The position numbers were made by a program, and so were the translations under genes. From positions 186,001 through 250,000 of the forward strand of contig NZ_KB907457.1 in the NCBI RefSeq assembly GCF_000382045.1: a stretch of DNA of 64,000 bases. Reading direction: 5' to 3'. Below the pieces are notes generated by a model that made no database searches, was not told where the DNA came from, and worked only from the letters and a program-made list of their open reading frames with translations. This document shows, one piece after another, positions 16,867 through 27,216 of the stretch. Numbering within the stretch: position 1 is the stretch's first letter; each line of letters opens with the position of its first letter. The DNA is from Variovorax atrisoli 110B (GTDB lineage Bacteria > Pseudomonadota > Gammaproteobacteria > Burkholderiales > Burkholderiaceae_C).

Positions 16867-18366
16867 ATGCCTCCGATTTTACTGGCCGTCGACAAGACCT
16901 ATCCCAAAGGGCTCATGTGGTTCCGCCGCGACCTGCGCGTGGACGACAACGCCGCCCTCTACCGTGCGCTCCGGGCCTGCAGGCAGGTCCTGTGCGTGTT
17001 CGTGTTCGACAAGGCGATCCTGGACGCCCTGCCCACGGTCGACCGCCGGGTGGAGTTCATCCGCGAATCGCTGGTGGAGCTGGAGGCCGAGCTGCGCGCG
17101 CTGGGCGGAGGGCTGATCGTGCGGCATGCGGTGGCGGCGCAGGAGATTCCGGCCCTGGCCCGCGAGCTCGGCGTGCAGGCCGTCTTCGCCAACCGCGACG
17201 ACGAGCCCGACGCGCTGGAGCGCGACGCCAAGGTCTTCGGCGCGCTGGCCAACGCGGGCGTGACCTTCCACACCTACAAGGACTCGACCGTCTTCGACCG
17301 CGACGAGGTCATGACCAAGACCGGACAGCCCTACACGGTGTTCACGCCCTACAAGCGGGCCTGGCTGGCGAAGCTCGACGCCTTCTTCCTGAAGTCGTAC
17401 CCGGTGCGCAACCACGCCGATGCGCTCGCCCCCTCGCCCCAGGCCTACGGCGAGCCGGTGCCCACGCTGCGCGAGATCGGCTTCGAGAAGAGCAACCTCT
17501 CGACGCTGGAGATCCCCACCGGCACCCGCGGCGCCGGCAAGCTCTTCGAGGACTTCTTCGAGCGCATCGACCGCTACGACGAGGCGCGCAACTTCCCCGC
17601 CGTGCGCGGCCCCAGCTACATGGGCATCCACCTGCGCTTCGGCACGGTGTCGATCCGGCAGCTGGCCAGCGTGTCGCACCAGCTCTCGCTGCAGGGCAAC
17701 ACCGGTGCGGCGACCTGGCTGAGCGAACTGATCTGGCGGGAGTTCTACTTCCAGATCCTGGCGCACTTCCCGCACGTTCACCAGGGCGGCGAGTCGAAGA
17801 GCTTCCGCCCCGAGTACGACAAGATCCAGTGGCACCACGGCAAGCACGCCGACCAGCTCTTCGACGCCTGGTGCAACGGCCGCACCGGCTACCCGCTGGT
17901 GGACGCCGCCATGCTGCAGATCAACCAGAGCGGCTACATGCACAACCGTCTGCGCATGGTGGCCGCGAGCTTCCTGTGCAAGGACCTGGGTCTGGACTGG
18001 CGCCGCGGCGAGGCCTACTTCGCGCTGCACCTGAACGACTTCGAGCTGGCCTCGAACAACGGCGGCTGGCAGTGGGCCAGCTCCAGCGGCTGCGACGCCC
18101 AGCCCTACTTCCGCATCTTCAACCCGGTGACCCAGAGCGAGCGCTTCGACCCCGAGGGCAAGTTCATCCGCCGCTACCTGCCGCAGCTCGCGGGGCTGTC
18201 GAACACCACGATCCACGCGCCCTGGCTGGCCTCGCCGGTGGAGCTGGAAGCCGCCGGCATCAAGCTCGGCGAGACCTACCCCAAGCCGGTGGTCGACCAT
18301 GCAGAGGCGCGCGAGAAGACGCTGCAGCGCTACGGCGTGGCGCGGGCGAAGGCGCTGCAGAAATAG
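16867..18366 (+). CDS. phrB: Deoxyribodipyrimidine photolyase (class I CPD type)
   Basis: This 499-residue FAD enzyme repairs cyclobutane pyrimidine dimers using blue light. The N-terminal antenna domain begins around GLMWFRRDLRVDDN. The C-terminal FAD domain shows WLSELIWREFYFQIL, NGRTGYPLVDAAM, RRGEAYFALHL and WASSSGCDAQPYFRIFNP. An ATG at 16915 would give 483 residues but would cut the first beta strand, so 16867 is kept, although no clear ribosome site precedes it. The gene ends in a strong terminator before chpA. Confidence 0.93.
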   Translation: MPPILLAVDKTYPKGLMWFRRDLRVDDNAALYRALRACRQVLCVFVFDKAILDALPTVDRRVEFIRESLVELEAELRALGGGLIVRHAVAAQEIPALARELGVQAVFANRDDEPDALERDAKVFGALANAGVTFHTYKDSTVFDRDEVMTKTGQPYTVFTPYKRAWLAKLDAFFLKSYPVRNHADALAPSPQAYGEPVPTLREIGFEKSNLSTLEIPTGTRGAGKLFEDFFERIDRYDEARNFPAVRGPSYMGIHLRFGTVSIRQLASVSHQLSLQGNTGAATWLSELIWREFYFQILAHFPHVHQGGESKSFRPEYDKIQWHHGKHADQLFDAWCNGRTGYPLVDAAMLQINQSGYMHNRLRMVAASFLCKDLGLDWRRGEAYFALHLNDFELASNNGGWQWASSSGCDAQPYFRIFNPVTQSERFDPEGKFIRRYLPQLAGLSNTTIHAPWLASPVELEAAGIKLGETYPKPVVDHAEAREKTLQRYGVARAKALQK

Positions 18367-18389
18367 CGACCACCGGAACCGGCAAAGAA

Positions 18390-18412
18390 AAAAGGGCCCC
18401 AGGGGCCCTTTT
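18390..18412. terminator. Bidirectional intrinsic terminator after phrB and chpA
   Basis: AAAAGGGCCCC-A-GGGGCCCTTTT forms a GC-rich hairpin flanked by A and T runs in the 71-base gap between two convergent genes. It can serve both. Confidence 0.88.
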
Positions 18413-18437
18413 CCGATGGAGCGGCAGACCGGTCGCG

Positions 18438-21400
18438 TCAGGCCGCGACCGCCAGCGCCGGCTCGCTCGTGTACGCACGCACCAGGCGCAGCAGTTCCTC
18501 TTCCGAGTACGGCTTGCCGAGGTAGTGGTTCACGCCCAGCGTGCGCGCGTAGTCGCGGTGCTTCTCGGCGATGCGCGAGGTGATCATGATGATCGGCAGC
18601 TCGGCCAGGGCCGCGTCGGCGCGGATGTTGCGGGCCAGGTCGAAGCCGTCCATGCGCGGCATCTCGATGTCCGACAGCACCACCGCCGGGCGCTCCTGCT
18701 GCAGCCGCTCCAGCGCCTGCAGGCCGTCGGCCGCGAGCGACACGCGATAGCCTTCGCGCTGCAGCAGGCGCTGCGTGACGCGGCGCACGGTGATGGAATC
18801 GTCCACCACCAGCACCAGCGGGATCTGCGGCACCACCGGCGCCAGCGCCTGCAGGGGCTGCTGCGGCGCGCCCTGCTCGGCCTCGCCCTGATCCGCCGGG
18901 GCCGCGGCGGCGATCGCGGCGGCGGCCTGGCGCTCGCGCGCCTGTTCGCCGTGCACCGCGGCCAGCGCCACCGGGTTGTAGATCAGCGCCACCGCGCCCG
19001 AGGCCAGCACCGAGATGCCGGCAAGGCCGGGCAGCCGCGCGAGCTGCGGGCCGAGGTTCTTCACCACGACTTCCTGGTTGCCCAGCACTTCGTCCACGTG
19101 CAGCGCCACGCGCTGCGCCGCGCTTCGCACGACCACGATGGTGTTGTTCTTGGCCGGGCCGTGCTCGCTGCGGGTGGAGGCCTGCAGCAGCGCACCGGTC
19201 CAGTAGAACGGCACCTGCTCGCTGCCGAAGGGATGGCTGTTGTGCAGGTAGGCGGCCTCGAGGTCGGACGCGCCCACGCGCTGCACCAGCTCCACCAGGT
19301 TCGACGGCACGCCGATGGACACCTCGCCCGCGCGCAGCATCACCACGTGCGTCACGGCGGTGGTCAGCGGCAGCACCAGCTTGAAGGTGGTGCCCTGGCC
19401 CGGCGTGCTGTGCGTCTCGATGCGGCCGCCGAGCGCCGCGATCTGCGCGCGCACCACGTCCATGCCGATGCCGCGGCCGGCGAGTTCGGAAACCTGCCCC
19501 GCCGTCGAGAAGCCGGGCTTGAAGATCAGCTCGGTGGCCTCCTCGGCCGTGAGCTCCTGGTCGGCGCCCAGCAGGCCGAGCGTGCGCGCACGCTCGGCGA
19601 TGCGCCTGTGGTCGAGGCCGGCGCCGTCGTCGCGGAAGCTCACCGACACGTCGTTGCCCTCGTGATGCAGGTCGATGACGATCAGGCCGCTGGCGTCCTT
19701 GCCGGCGCTCTCGCGCACCGCCGCATCCTCGATGCCGTGGGCCACGCAGTTGCGCAGCAGGTGCTCGAAGGCGGGCGTCATCCGGTCGAGCACGCCGCGG
19801 TCCATTTCGATGGAGCCGCCGACGATGTCCAGGCGCACCTGCTTGCCGGTGTCCTTCGAGGCCTGGCGCACCACGCGGTAGAGGCGGTCGGAGATGCCCT
19901 CGAACTCCACCATTCGCGTGCGCAGCAGGCCGCGCTGCAGTTCGCGCGTCTGGCGCGCCTGCACGCTGAGGTCGTCTTCCGTCGCCTGCACGGTCTTCTG
20001 CAGGGTGCGCTGCACGGTGGCCACGTCGTTCACCGACTCGGCCATCATGCGCGTGAGCTCCTGCACGCGGGTGAAGCGGTCGAACTCCAGCGGGTCGAAG
20101 CTCTGCTGCGAGTCCTTGGCCTGCGCGAGGCGCGACTGCATCTGGCTTTCGGCCTGCACCTCGATGTCGCGCAGCTGCTGGCGAAGGCGGTCCAGGTTGC
20201 CCGTCAGGTCGGCGAGCGAGCCGCGCAGCTGGCCGAGCTCGGCCTCCAGGCGCGAACGCGTGATGATGACCTCGCCGGTCTGCGCGACCAGGCGGTCGAG
20301 CAGCTGGGTGCGGATGCGCACCGCCTGGCCGCTCGCGGGGCGCAGCGGCGCCACCAGCGCGGCCGGCGCCGGGCGCGGCTGCGGGCTGGCGGCGGCAGCC
20401 ACCTGCGGCGCAGCGGCGTGATCGGCCGCGGCCTCCGCCGAGGTGGCTGCGGGCTGGTCTTCCAGGCTCGCCACGGGCTCCACGGTTTCGTCGTTGGCCG
20501 GCACGGCGGCCTCGGGCGCCTGCGACGCGACGGCGACGGGCGCGGCCGAGGTGGCGGCGGCAACGATCTGGGCCAGTTCGACCTGCGTGGCGTCGTCGGC
20601 CGCGCGCAGCGCGTCGAAGGTGGCCTGCAGCACGTCGAGGCGGCCCAGCAGCTTCTCGATGTCGGCCCGCTCGGCGCCCTGGGAGCCCAGGACTTCGATC
20701 TCGGACTCCATGCGGTGCGCGCGCTCGCCCAGACGCATGGCGCCGGCCAGGCGGGCGCTGCCCTTGAGCGTGTGCAGCGTGCGCAGCACCGAGGCGCGCG
20801 GCGCGCTGTCGTCGGGGTGATGCGCCCACTGGCGCAGCGCCTCGCCGAGCTGCGGCAGCAGTTCGGCCGCCTCTTCCTCGAAGATCGGGAACAGGTCGAC
20901 GTCGACCGCGTCGGCCAGGTCGATGGCGTCCTCGGAGTCGTCCAGCGCCACGTCGGCGACGGGCTCGCTGGCGACCACCTGATGCAGTGGCCGGGCCTCG
21001 GCGCGCATGGCCACTTCGGTGGGCATCGGCGAATTGGCGATGTCGCGCAGGGCCTGCAGCGTGCCTTCGGCCGGGTCGCGCAGCAGGCCTACGGCGAACT
21101 GATGCAGCAGGCGGCGCAGCTCGTCGGCAGCGGCCACCAGAACCATGCCCTGCTCGCGCGTGCCGCTGCCCTGCATCTGCAGGTGCTGCAGCGCCGCCTC
21201 GAACAGGCGGGCCATGCCCGACAGGCTGTGGAAGCCGACCGTGGCCGAGCTGCCGGCCAGCGAATGAGCCAGCGCGATGGTCGAGTCGGGCAGGCGCTCG
21301 TGCGATTCGAGCGCCCACTCGCCGACGTCGGTGGCGAGCTGGCGCGACCATTCGTCGGCCTCGTTGAGGTAGACGTTGTAGAGCTGGATGCCGATGCGCA

Positions 21401-24400
21401 GCGGGCCGATGACCTTGACCTGGTCCTCGGCGCTTTCCTGCGCGACGACGGGAGCGGGGGCTTCGACGGGCTCGGCCGGCTCCACGCTGACCACGGGCTC
21501 AGGCACAGGGGCCTCCACCACATCGGCGACGAGGATCTGCGCCTCGGCGGGAACGGCGGGCGCCTCGAAGATGGGCACGACCACTTCCTCGGCCTGCGCC
21601 ACCGGGGCGGGCTCGGGCTGCGGTTCGGGTTCGGGTTCGACCGCCAGCAGCGGCTCGGGCACGGCGGCCGGCGCCTTGTCGGGCAGCGGGGCTTCCACGG
21701 CCTCCACAGCTTCCGCAGCGGGCACGGGCTCGGGTTCCGGCTCCGCGACGGGGGCTTCGGCCTGCACGGGCAGCGGCTCGGGCTCCCATTGCAGGTCGGG
21801 CAGGCCGGCGGTGGTGGGCACGGTGACGGCGACGGGTTCCGGCGCGGGGGCCGCCGGCTCGGCGGGCTCCTGCTTGAGTTCGACGGTCGCGGGCGTCCTG
21901 GCGGGCGGCGCGAGGAAGTCGAACATCTCGCCGCTGGGCAAGACCAGCGGCGCTGGTTCTTCGGTCTGCTGCTTCGACTCGAAATCGAGGAAGTCGGTGG
22001 ACGCGAAATCGTCGTCGGCCTCGGGCGCTCCGGCCTTCACCGGCTCCTGCCAGTCGAGCGGCTGCAGCGGCGGCAGCTCGAAGGCGGCGGCCGGTGCGGG
22101 CTCAGGCGTGGGTGCGGGCGCGTCCGGCGTGAGCGACAGGTCGGGCAGATCGGGCAGGTCGGGAAGGCGCAGCGGCGGCAGCTCCGCCGCGACCGGCGCC
22201 GGCGCAACCACGGGCGCGGGAGTTTCCAGCGGCGAGGGCGCGGTCACCGGCGCTTCGGCGGCGATGTGGCGCGCGGCGACCGCCAGGGCCTCGGCATCGG
22301 CCATGCGCACCGGCGGGGGCACCGGCTCGCCGGCCATCAGCGCATTGGCCACACGGCTGAACGGGGCGGACTGCCAGCCCTGTGCTGAGCCGGCGGCAAT
22401 GGCTTCGACCCACTGGCCGAAATCCTTCATCGTGCGTTCGGTGCCTTCCAGCAGCGCCGGCGTGGCGGCGCGCTGGTCGGCCAGCCAGGTGTTGAGCACC
22501 TGTTCGAGCGCCCATGCGGCGTCGCCGAACTCGGTGAGGCCGACCATGCGCGAACTGCCCTTGAGCGTGTGGAAGGCACGCCGCAGGATCGTGAGTTCCT
22601 CGGTGTCGTCGGGGTAGCTGGCGAGCTCCTCGATGGCGGCCAGGCCGTTCTGCACGACCTCACGGGCCTCCTCGAGGAAGATGTTCTGCAGGTCGTCTTC
22701 TTCGAGCTCGGTGACTTCGGTGTCGGGCAGCTCGGCCGGGCCGGAGATCTTCTGGGTCCAGCTGTCGGCCTTCTTGCTGAATTCCTCGATGGGCGAAGGC
22801 TTGGCCTTGGGCGCGGCGAGCGCCGCGAGCTTGGAGGCGATCTGCGCGTCGACTTCCTCGATGCTGAGCACGGCCTCGGCGGCGGGCGCCTGGCCTGCGG
22901 CCGGGGCGTCGCCGGCCGTTGCATCGGTACCCTGGCGGCCCATCAGCGGCTTGAGTTCGCCGGCGTCGGCGTCGAACACGAACAGGCGCTTGGCCAGCGC
23001 GGGCTGGTAGCCCAGCATGTCGATCAGGAAGCCCAGCGCGCCGAGGTTGTTGCCCAGCGCGTCGAAGCCGGCCATCTCCTCGGCCGGCGAGGTGCTGACG
23101 AGCATCGCCTCGACGTCCTCGCGCATGCGCTGCACGGTGTGCGCGGCCTGCTCGAGGCCGAGCACCGAGAACACGCCGCGCATCTGCAGCAGCTGCGTGG
23201 GCACGGTGCGCAACAGGCCCTTCTCGGCCGGGCGGCGGAAATACTGGTCGAGCGACTTCTCGAGCTCGCTCAGGTGGCTGCGCAGCTCGTCGACCACGGT
23301 GCCCATGGTCTGGCGGTCGCTCACGCGGCGGTAGAGGTCCTCCATCCACGGCTCGAGCGGCTCCGAATGGCCGCCGGCGCGCACGCGCTCGATGCGGCCC
23401 GCCAACTGCAGCGTGCGGGCGGTGAGCTGGGGATCGCTCGGGTCCAGGTCCTCGAGGGCGGCCTCCAGGTAGAGCACCGAGGTGGCGACTTCCATCGCGA
23501 GCTCGGTGCCCGGCGCCTGGCCGGAACGCACCGAGGCCTCGACCGCGTGGGTCAGGGCCTGCACCATCGGCAGGATCGGCGGATGCAGCTTCTGCAGCGA
23601 TTCGCCCAGCTGAGCGAAGGTATCGGCCACCTGGCGGGTGCGGGTGATGTCGCCGCCGGAGAGCGCCGACCACATTTCCTTGGCGGTTTCGATGCGCTTG
23701 CGCGCCTGCTGCAGCACCAGCGGATCGAAGCGGCCGAACTGCTCGACGTTGTAGTCGACGCGCTGCTCGCCCGAGATGCCCCAGGCGGTGCGCACGGTGC
23801 GCAGCGTGGCGGCGTCGTCGCCGGGGCCGGGCACGGCCTGCGCGCAGAAGAAGAGCAGGTCCTGGCCGAGCCGGTCGGACACCAGGCTGTCGCCGCGCGC
23901 GAGCGTGGCGTACTGCAGCAGCACGCGCGAGGCGGCGCGCTTGACGTAGGCATCGGGCTGGATCAGCCCCGCAGCCAGGGCCTCGAAGAAACCGGCGGCC
24001 AGGGTCCAGAAGCTGGAGACGCGCGGCAGCAGCGCACCGCGGCCGAGCCCCAGGCACAGCGCATGGAGGCGGCGCGCCGCCTGGGTGTCGCCGCTCTTGA
24101 CGACCTGCAGCACCTCGCGGTCGAGCCGCGAGCGCACGGCCGGGTCGTAGGCGACGGCGGCCTGCGTGACGGCGGGCTTGATCTCGACCCAGCGCCAGGC
24201 GGTGCTCCACAGGTCGGCCGGGTGCACGCGCTCGTTGCCCACCAGCTCCAGCACGTCGCGGTACTGCGGGAAGAGCGCAACCGACGACACCGGCTTGCCG
24301 GCCAGCAGCGCGCCAAGGAAGTCGGTGACGGCGAAGCCCGCACGCTCGATCTTGAGCACCGCGGCCTCGGTGCAGCGTTGCGGCTCGGCGATGAAGCCCT

Positions 24401-24680
24401 GCACGGCGAACTCGATGGCGCCGAGCACCAGCGCGGGCGAGGAGTGCCCCACCATCTGGAGCGCGCCGACGGCCTGGTGCAGCTGCTGGCGGGCCATCTG
24501 CAGCGGGCCGGCCTCGGGCTCGGACGCGGCATCCACTTCGCGCACGAAGCGCCGCAACGACTTGCCTACACCGTCAAGGGATTTCTGGATCTCTCCCAGC
24601 ACCCAGGCCAGCGGCCCGAGGTCTTCGGTGACCGGCGCGTTGCCGGCGTGAGGGGCCGTGGCAGGGGTTTGGATCGACAC
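18438..24680 (-). CDS. chpA: ChpA: hybrid histidine kinase of the Pil/Chp chemosensory system
   Basis: A 2080-residue CheA-like kinase controlling type IV pili and twitching. N-terminal helical regions (1-620) are followed by three visible Hpt sites: HTLKGS near residue 704, HSLAGSS near 1139 and HTLKGSAR near 1302. An Ala/Pro/Glu-rich linker (about 800-1080) carries LPDLPDLPDL repeats. The dimerisation helices come next, then the ATPase (NCVAHGIED near 1645, GRGIGMDVV) and a CheW-like domain (about 1760-1900). The receiver has its phospho-acceptor Asp2004 in LSDIEMPRMDG. Pseudomonas ChpA carries more Hpt-like units. The gene follows pilJ after repeat copy 6 and ends at a terminator. Confidence 0.95.
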   Translation of the reverse strand: MSIQTPATAPHAGNAPVTEDLGPLAWVLGEIQKSLDGVGKSLRRFVREVDAASEPEAGPLQMARQQLHQAVGALQMVGHSSPALVLGAIEFAVQGFIAEPQRCTEAAVLKIERAGFAVTDFLGALLAGKPVSSVALFPQYRDVLELVGNERVHPADLWSTAWRWVEIKPAVTQAAVAYDPAVRSRLDREVLQVVKSGDTQAARRLHALCLGLGRGALLPRVSSFWTLAAGFFEALAAGLIQPDAYVKRAASRVLLQYATLARGDSLVSDRLGQDLLFFCAQAVPGPGDDAATLRTVRTAWGISGEQRVDYNVEQFGRFDPLVLQQARKRIETAKEMWSALSGGDITRTRQVADTFAQLGESLQKLHPPILPMVQALTHAVEASVRSGQAPGTELAMEVATSVLYLEAALEDLDPSDPQLTARTLQLAGRIERVRAGGHSEPLEPWMEDLYRRVSDRQTMGTVVDELRSHLSELEKSLDQYFRRPAEKGLLRTVPTQLLQMRGVFSVLGLEQAAHTVQRMREDVEAMLVSTSPAEEMAGFDALGNNLGALGFLIDMLGYQPALAKRLFVFDADAGELKPLMGRQGTDATAGDAPAAGQAPAAEAVLSIEEVDAQIASKLAALAAPKAKPSPIEEFSKKADSWTQKISGPAELPDTEVTELEEDDLQNIFLEEAREVVQNGLAAIEELASYPDDTEELTILRRAFHTLKGSSRMVGLTEFGDAAWALEQVLNTWLADQRAATPALLEGTERTMKDFGQWVEAIAAGSAQGWQSAPFSRVANALMAGEPVPPPVRMADAEALAVAARHIAAEAPVTAPSPLETPAPVVAPAPVAAELPPLRLPDLPDLPDLSLTPDAPAPTPEPAPAAAFELPPLQPLDWQEPVKAGAPEADDDFASTDFLDFESKQQTEEPAPLVLPSGEMFDFLAPPARTPATVELKQEPAEPAAPAPEPVAVTVPTTAGLPDLQWEPEPLPVQAEAPVAEPEPEPVPAAEAVEAVEAPLPDKAPAAVPEPLLAVEPEPEPQPEPAPVAQAEEVVVPIFEAPAVPAEAQILVADVVEAPVPEPVVSVEPAEPVEAPAPVVAQESAEDQVKVIGPLRIGIQLYNVYLNEADEWSRQLATDVGEWALESHERLPDSTIALAHSLAGSSATVGFHSLSGMARLFEAALQHLQMQGSGTREQGMVLVAAADELRRLLHQFAVGLLRDPAEGTLQALRDIANSPMPTEVAMRAEARPLHQVVASEPVADVALDDSEDAIDLADAVDVDLFPIFEEEAAELLPQLGEALRQWAHHPDDSAPRASVLRTLHTLKGSARLAGAMRLGERAHRMESEIEVLGSQGAERADIEKLLGRLDVLQATFDALRAADDATQVELAQIVAAATSAAPVAVASQAPEAAVPANDETVEPVASLEDQPAATSAEAAADHAAAPQVAAAASPQPRPAPAALVAPLRPASGQAVRIRTQLLDRLVAQTGEVIITRSRLEAELGQLRGSLADLTGNLDRLRQQLRDIEVQAESQMQSRLAQAKDSQQSFDPLEFDRFTRVQELTRMMAESVNDVATVQRTLQKTVQATEDDLSVQARQTRELQRGLLRTRMVEFEGISDRLYRVVRQASKDTGKQVRLDIVGGSIEMDRGVLDRMTPAFEHLLRNCVAHGIEDAAVRESAGKDASGLIVIDLHHEGNDVSVSFRDDGAGLDHRRIAERARTLGLLGADQELTAEEATELIFKPGFSTAGQVSELAGRGIGMDVVRAQIAALGGRIETHSTPGQGTTFKLVLPLTTAVTHVVMLRAGEVSIGVPSNLVELVQRVGASDLEAAYLHNSHPFGSEQVPFYWTGALLQASTRSEHGPAKNNTIVVVRSAAQRVALHVDEVLGNQEVVVKNLGPQLARLPGLAGISVLASGAVALIYNPVALAAVHGEQARERQAAAAIAAAAPADQGEAEQGAPQQPLQALAPVVPQIPLVLVVDDSITVRRVTQRLLQREGYRVSLAADGLQALERLQQERPAVVLSDIEMPRMDGFDLARNIRADAALAELPIIMITSRIAEKHRDYARTLGVNHYLGKPYSEEELLRLVRAYTSEPALAVAA

Positions 24681-24765
24681 GTTGGATGCTCGCCGTTTCT
24701 TTTGACTGTCAGTTTTTCAATGGGCGCAAGGCGCCCCGGATGCACAAGGCCTCCGCTGCCGCTTC

Positions 24766-24863
24766 AGGGAACATCGCGGAACCGGCTTCGCCGGGCCGCA
24801 GGTGTTGCCCCCGGAAGGGGGTTGCCGAAGCGGCACGAAGTGCGCGAAGGCTGGGGGAGAGCT
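24766..24863 (-). repeat. Intergenic structured repeat, copy 6
   Basis: It lies between pilJ and chpA in a 186-base gap. It has the central hairpin CCGGC-GAA-GCCGG, the C/G hairpin CCCCC-TTCC-GGGGG and the GCACGAAGTGCGCGAAGG tail. The outer arm has one mismatch (AACACC against GATGTT). Confidence 0.92.
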
Positions 24864-24866
24864 TCA

Positions 24867-27173
24867 TCACGCAATCTTGAAACGGGCGACCGAGCGGCGC
24901 AGTTCCTCGGCCATCTGCGAGAGTTCGCGCACCTGCTGCGCCGTGGTGCGCGTACCTTCTCCGGTCTGTTCCGTCACCGCGAAGATGTGCTGGATGTTCG
25001 CGGCCACCACGTTCGCCGAATCGGCTTCGCGGGATGCGGACTGCGAGATCTGCTCGATGAGGTCGGCGAGCCGGCGCGACACGCGGTCGATCTCGGACAG
25101 CGCGGTACCCGCGTTGTCGGACAGCTTGGCCCCCTCGACCACACCCTGCGTGGAACGCTCCATGGCGCCCACCGCGTCCTGCGTGTCGGTCTGAATCGCC
25201 TTCACCAGCGCCGAGATCTGGCGCGTGGCGTCCGCGGAGCGTTCGGCCAGTCGCTGAACTTCTTCCGCCACCACCGAGAAGCCTCGGCCGGCTTCACCGG
25301 CGGACGCGGCCTGGATGGCTGCGTTCAGGGCCAGCACGTTCGTCTGTTCGGTAATGTCCGAGATCAGCTCCGTGATTTCACCGATCTCCTGCGAGGATTC
25401 GCCCAGGCGCTTGATCCGCTTGGAGGTTTCCTGGATCTGGTCGCGGATGGAGTTCATGCCGCCGATGGCGTTCTGCACGGCCTGCAGGCCCGAGGAAGCA
25501 GCCTGCAGCGACTGGCGCGCCACGGTGGCGGACTCTTGCGCCTGGGTGGACACGCCGTTGATTCGCTCCGCCATGGTCAGCACCGACTGGCCGGTCTCGC
25601 GGATCTCGCGCAGCTGTTCGGTCGAGGCCGCCAGCAGCTCGGTCGAGGTGCTTTCCACCTGCGACGTCGTCTGCGCCACGCGGGTCGCCGTGTTCTGCAC
25701 GTTGCCCACCAGCAGCCGCAGTTCTTCCACCGTGTAGTTCACCGAGTCGGCGATGGCGCCGGTGATGTCCTCGGTCACGGTCGCTTCCTGCGTCAGGTCG
25801 CCTTCGGCCACCGTCTGCAGTTCGTTCATCAGGCGAAGAATGGCGGCCTGGTTGGCGTTGTTCACGCGGCTGGCTTCTTCGGAAGCCTGTTCGGCAGCCA
25901 GACGTTCGCGTTCGGCGACCGCGGCGCGTTCGCGGCCTTCGCGCACCTGCACGAAACCGATGGCGCCGGCGAGCGCCAGGGCGGCCAGCGACAGCACGAA
26001 CAGCAGCACGATGGTGCCGGCGCCCAGGCCGGTGCGGGCGGAGAGCTTTTCCTGCAGGTCGCCCAGCGACTTACGCAGCGGCTCGCTGTCGGTCAGGATC
26101 GAGGCCTGCGCTTCGCGCGCGGCCACCAGGCCCTGCAGGTTGCCCAGAATGGCCGATGCCTGCGTGCGCATCTGTTCGTAGGTCTTCAGGATGGCTTCGA
26201 GCTGCTGGCGCGTCTGCGGGTCCTTCGAGCCGGGGAAGCGCTGCTGCGCATTGCCGTCGAGCAGACCGCGGGTGGTTTCCTGGAAGGTGTTCAGGTCCTT
26301 GCCCAGCAGGAACACGGCGTCGGGGTTCACGCCCTCGACCGTGAAGAACTCGTTGGTCGACTTGCCGATGCGCTGCGTCAGCATCACGAGCTGGCCGGCG
26401 GCCGAGATCTCGGGCAGCGTGGCGTTCTGCTGCATCTTCAGCGAGGCGACGGTCTCCGTCATCTCGAGCAGCGTGGACGACTGCTGGTTGATGTCGCGCA
26501 GGGCGGCGCCCACCTGCGTCAGGATCTGGCGCTGGGCCAGCACGACCTTGGCGCTGGCGTCGGCACGGGCGACCAGAGGATTGATCCTGTTCATCTCCTC
26601 GTCGTACTGGTTGCCCACGCGCTCCAGGCGCAGGGAGTCGTCGCCGTTGGTCAGGCCCTGCACGCGGCGCGTGAGGTCGTCGGCGGCGTCCTTCACCTCG
26701 ACGAAGGCCGAGGGGCTGCCCACGAGGGCCTGCGAGATCGACTTGGCCAGGCGCTGCGACTGCATCAGCGACTGGCCGGTGGCCGCCACCTGCTGCGCGA
26801 GGCGTTCGGCGCGAAGGATTGCGGAGCCTGCGACCAGCAGCAGCAGCAGCACCACGATCGCCAGCATGATGGCCAGGATACGCTGCTGCTTCGCCGGGTT
26901 GGAGCCCGCGCGGCCGCCGGTGATGTCGGGCGCGATCTCAGCAGCCGCGGCGCCGGGTTCGTTGGCGGCGTCGCCGCCGCCGGGCAGGTCGACGTCGCCG
27001 AAGCTGGTGTCGGGCGCGCCGGCCTTGCGGTCGATGCGCACGGTCTTCTCGTCCGGAACCTGGACCGTGTCGACATCGTCGATCGATATCGAACCGGAGC
27101 CATCGACGCGGGCCTTGTCGTTGCCGTTGGTCACGGGCAGTAATTTCTTGAACTTGTCGGCGATCGAGCTCAC
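24867..27173 (-). CDS. pilJ: PilJ: methyl-accepting chemotaxis protein of the type IV pilus system
   Basis: A 768-residue transducer read from a GTG at 27173, which has AAGGA seven bases upstream. The in-frame codons before it overlap pilI. A soluble, acidic N-terminal stretch of about 95 residues precedes the first membrane helix (99-120). The periplasmic sensor (two PilJ-type helical repeats) runs to the second helix (about 385-407). HAMP and a signalling domain with the hairpin SDITEQTNVLALNAAIQAA follow. No methyltransferase (pilK) gene lies nearby. Confidence 0.94.
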   Translation of the reverse strand: MSSIADKFKKLLPVTNGNDKARVDGSGSISIDDVDTVQVPDEKTVRIDRKAGAPDTSFGDVDLPGGGDAANEPGAAAAEIAPDITGGRAGSNPAKQQRILAIMLAIVVLLLLLVAGSAILRAERLAQQVAATGQSLMQSQRLAKSISQALVGSPSAFVEVKDAADDLTRRVQGLTNGDDSLRLERVGNQYDEEMNRINPLVARADASAKVVLAQRQILTQVGAALRDINQQSSTLLEMTETVASLKMQQNATLPEISAAGQLVMLTQRIGKSTNEFFTVEGVNPDAVFLLGKDLNTFQETTRGLLDGNAQQRFPGSKDPQTRQQLEAILKTYEQMRTQASAILGNLQGLVAAREAQASILTDSEPLRKSLGDLQEKLSARTGLGAGTIVLLFVLSLAALALAGAIGFVQVREGRERAAVAERERLAAEQASEEASRVNNANQAAILRLMNELQTVAEGDLTQEATVTEDITGAIADSVNYTVEELRLLVGNVQNTATRVAQTTSQVESTSTELLAASTEQLREIRETGQSVLTMAERINGVSTQAQESATVARQSLQAASSGLQAVQNAIGGMNSIRDQIQETSKRIKRLGESSQEIGEITELISDITEQTNVLALNAAIQAASAGEAGRGFSVVAEEVQRLAERSADATRQISALVKAIQTDTQDAVGAMERSTQGVVEGAKLSDNAGTALSEIDRVSRRLADLIEQISQSASREADSANVVAANIQHIFAVTEQTGEGTRTTAQQVRELSQMAEELRRSVARFKIA

Positions 27174-27216
27174 GGTCGGTCCTTCAGGTGGTTTTCCGGT
27201 ACGGCGTGCGTAGACG

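Noticed and set aside
22138..22172. Short GGCAGRTCG repeats inside chpA
   Set aside because: They encode a LPDLPDLPDL linker stretch within the gene and are explained by it; no CRISPR-like spacing is present.
16917..22388. Very long open reading frames opposite to phrB/chpA (for example 1823 codons)
   Set aside because: They are antisense frames created by high GC third positions. Composition is Arg/Gly/His-rich with no domains, while the true genes on the other strand have clear motifs.
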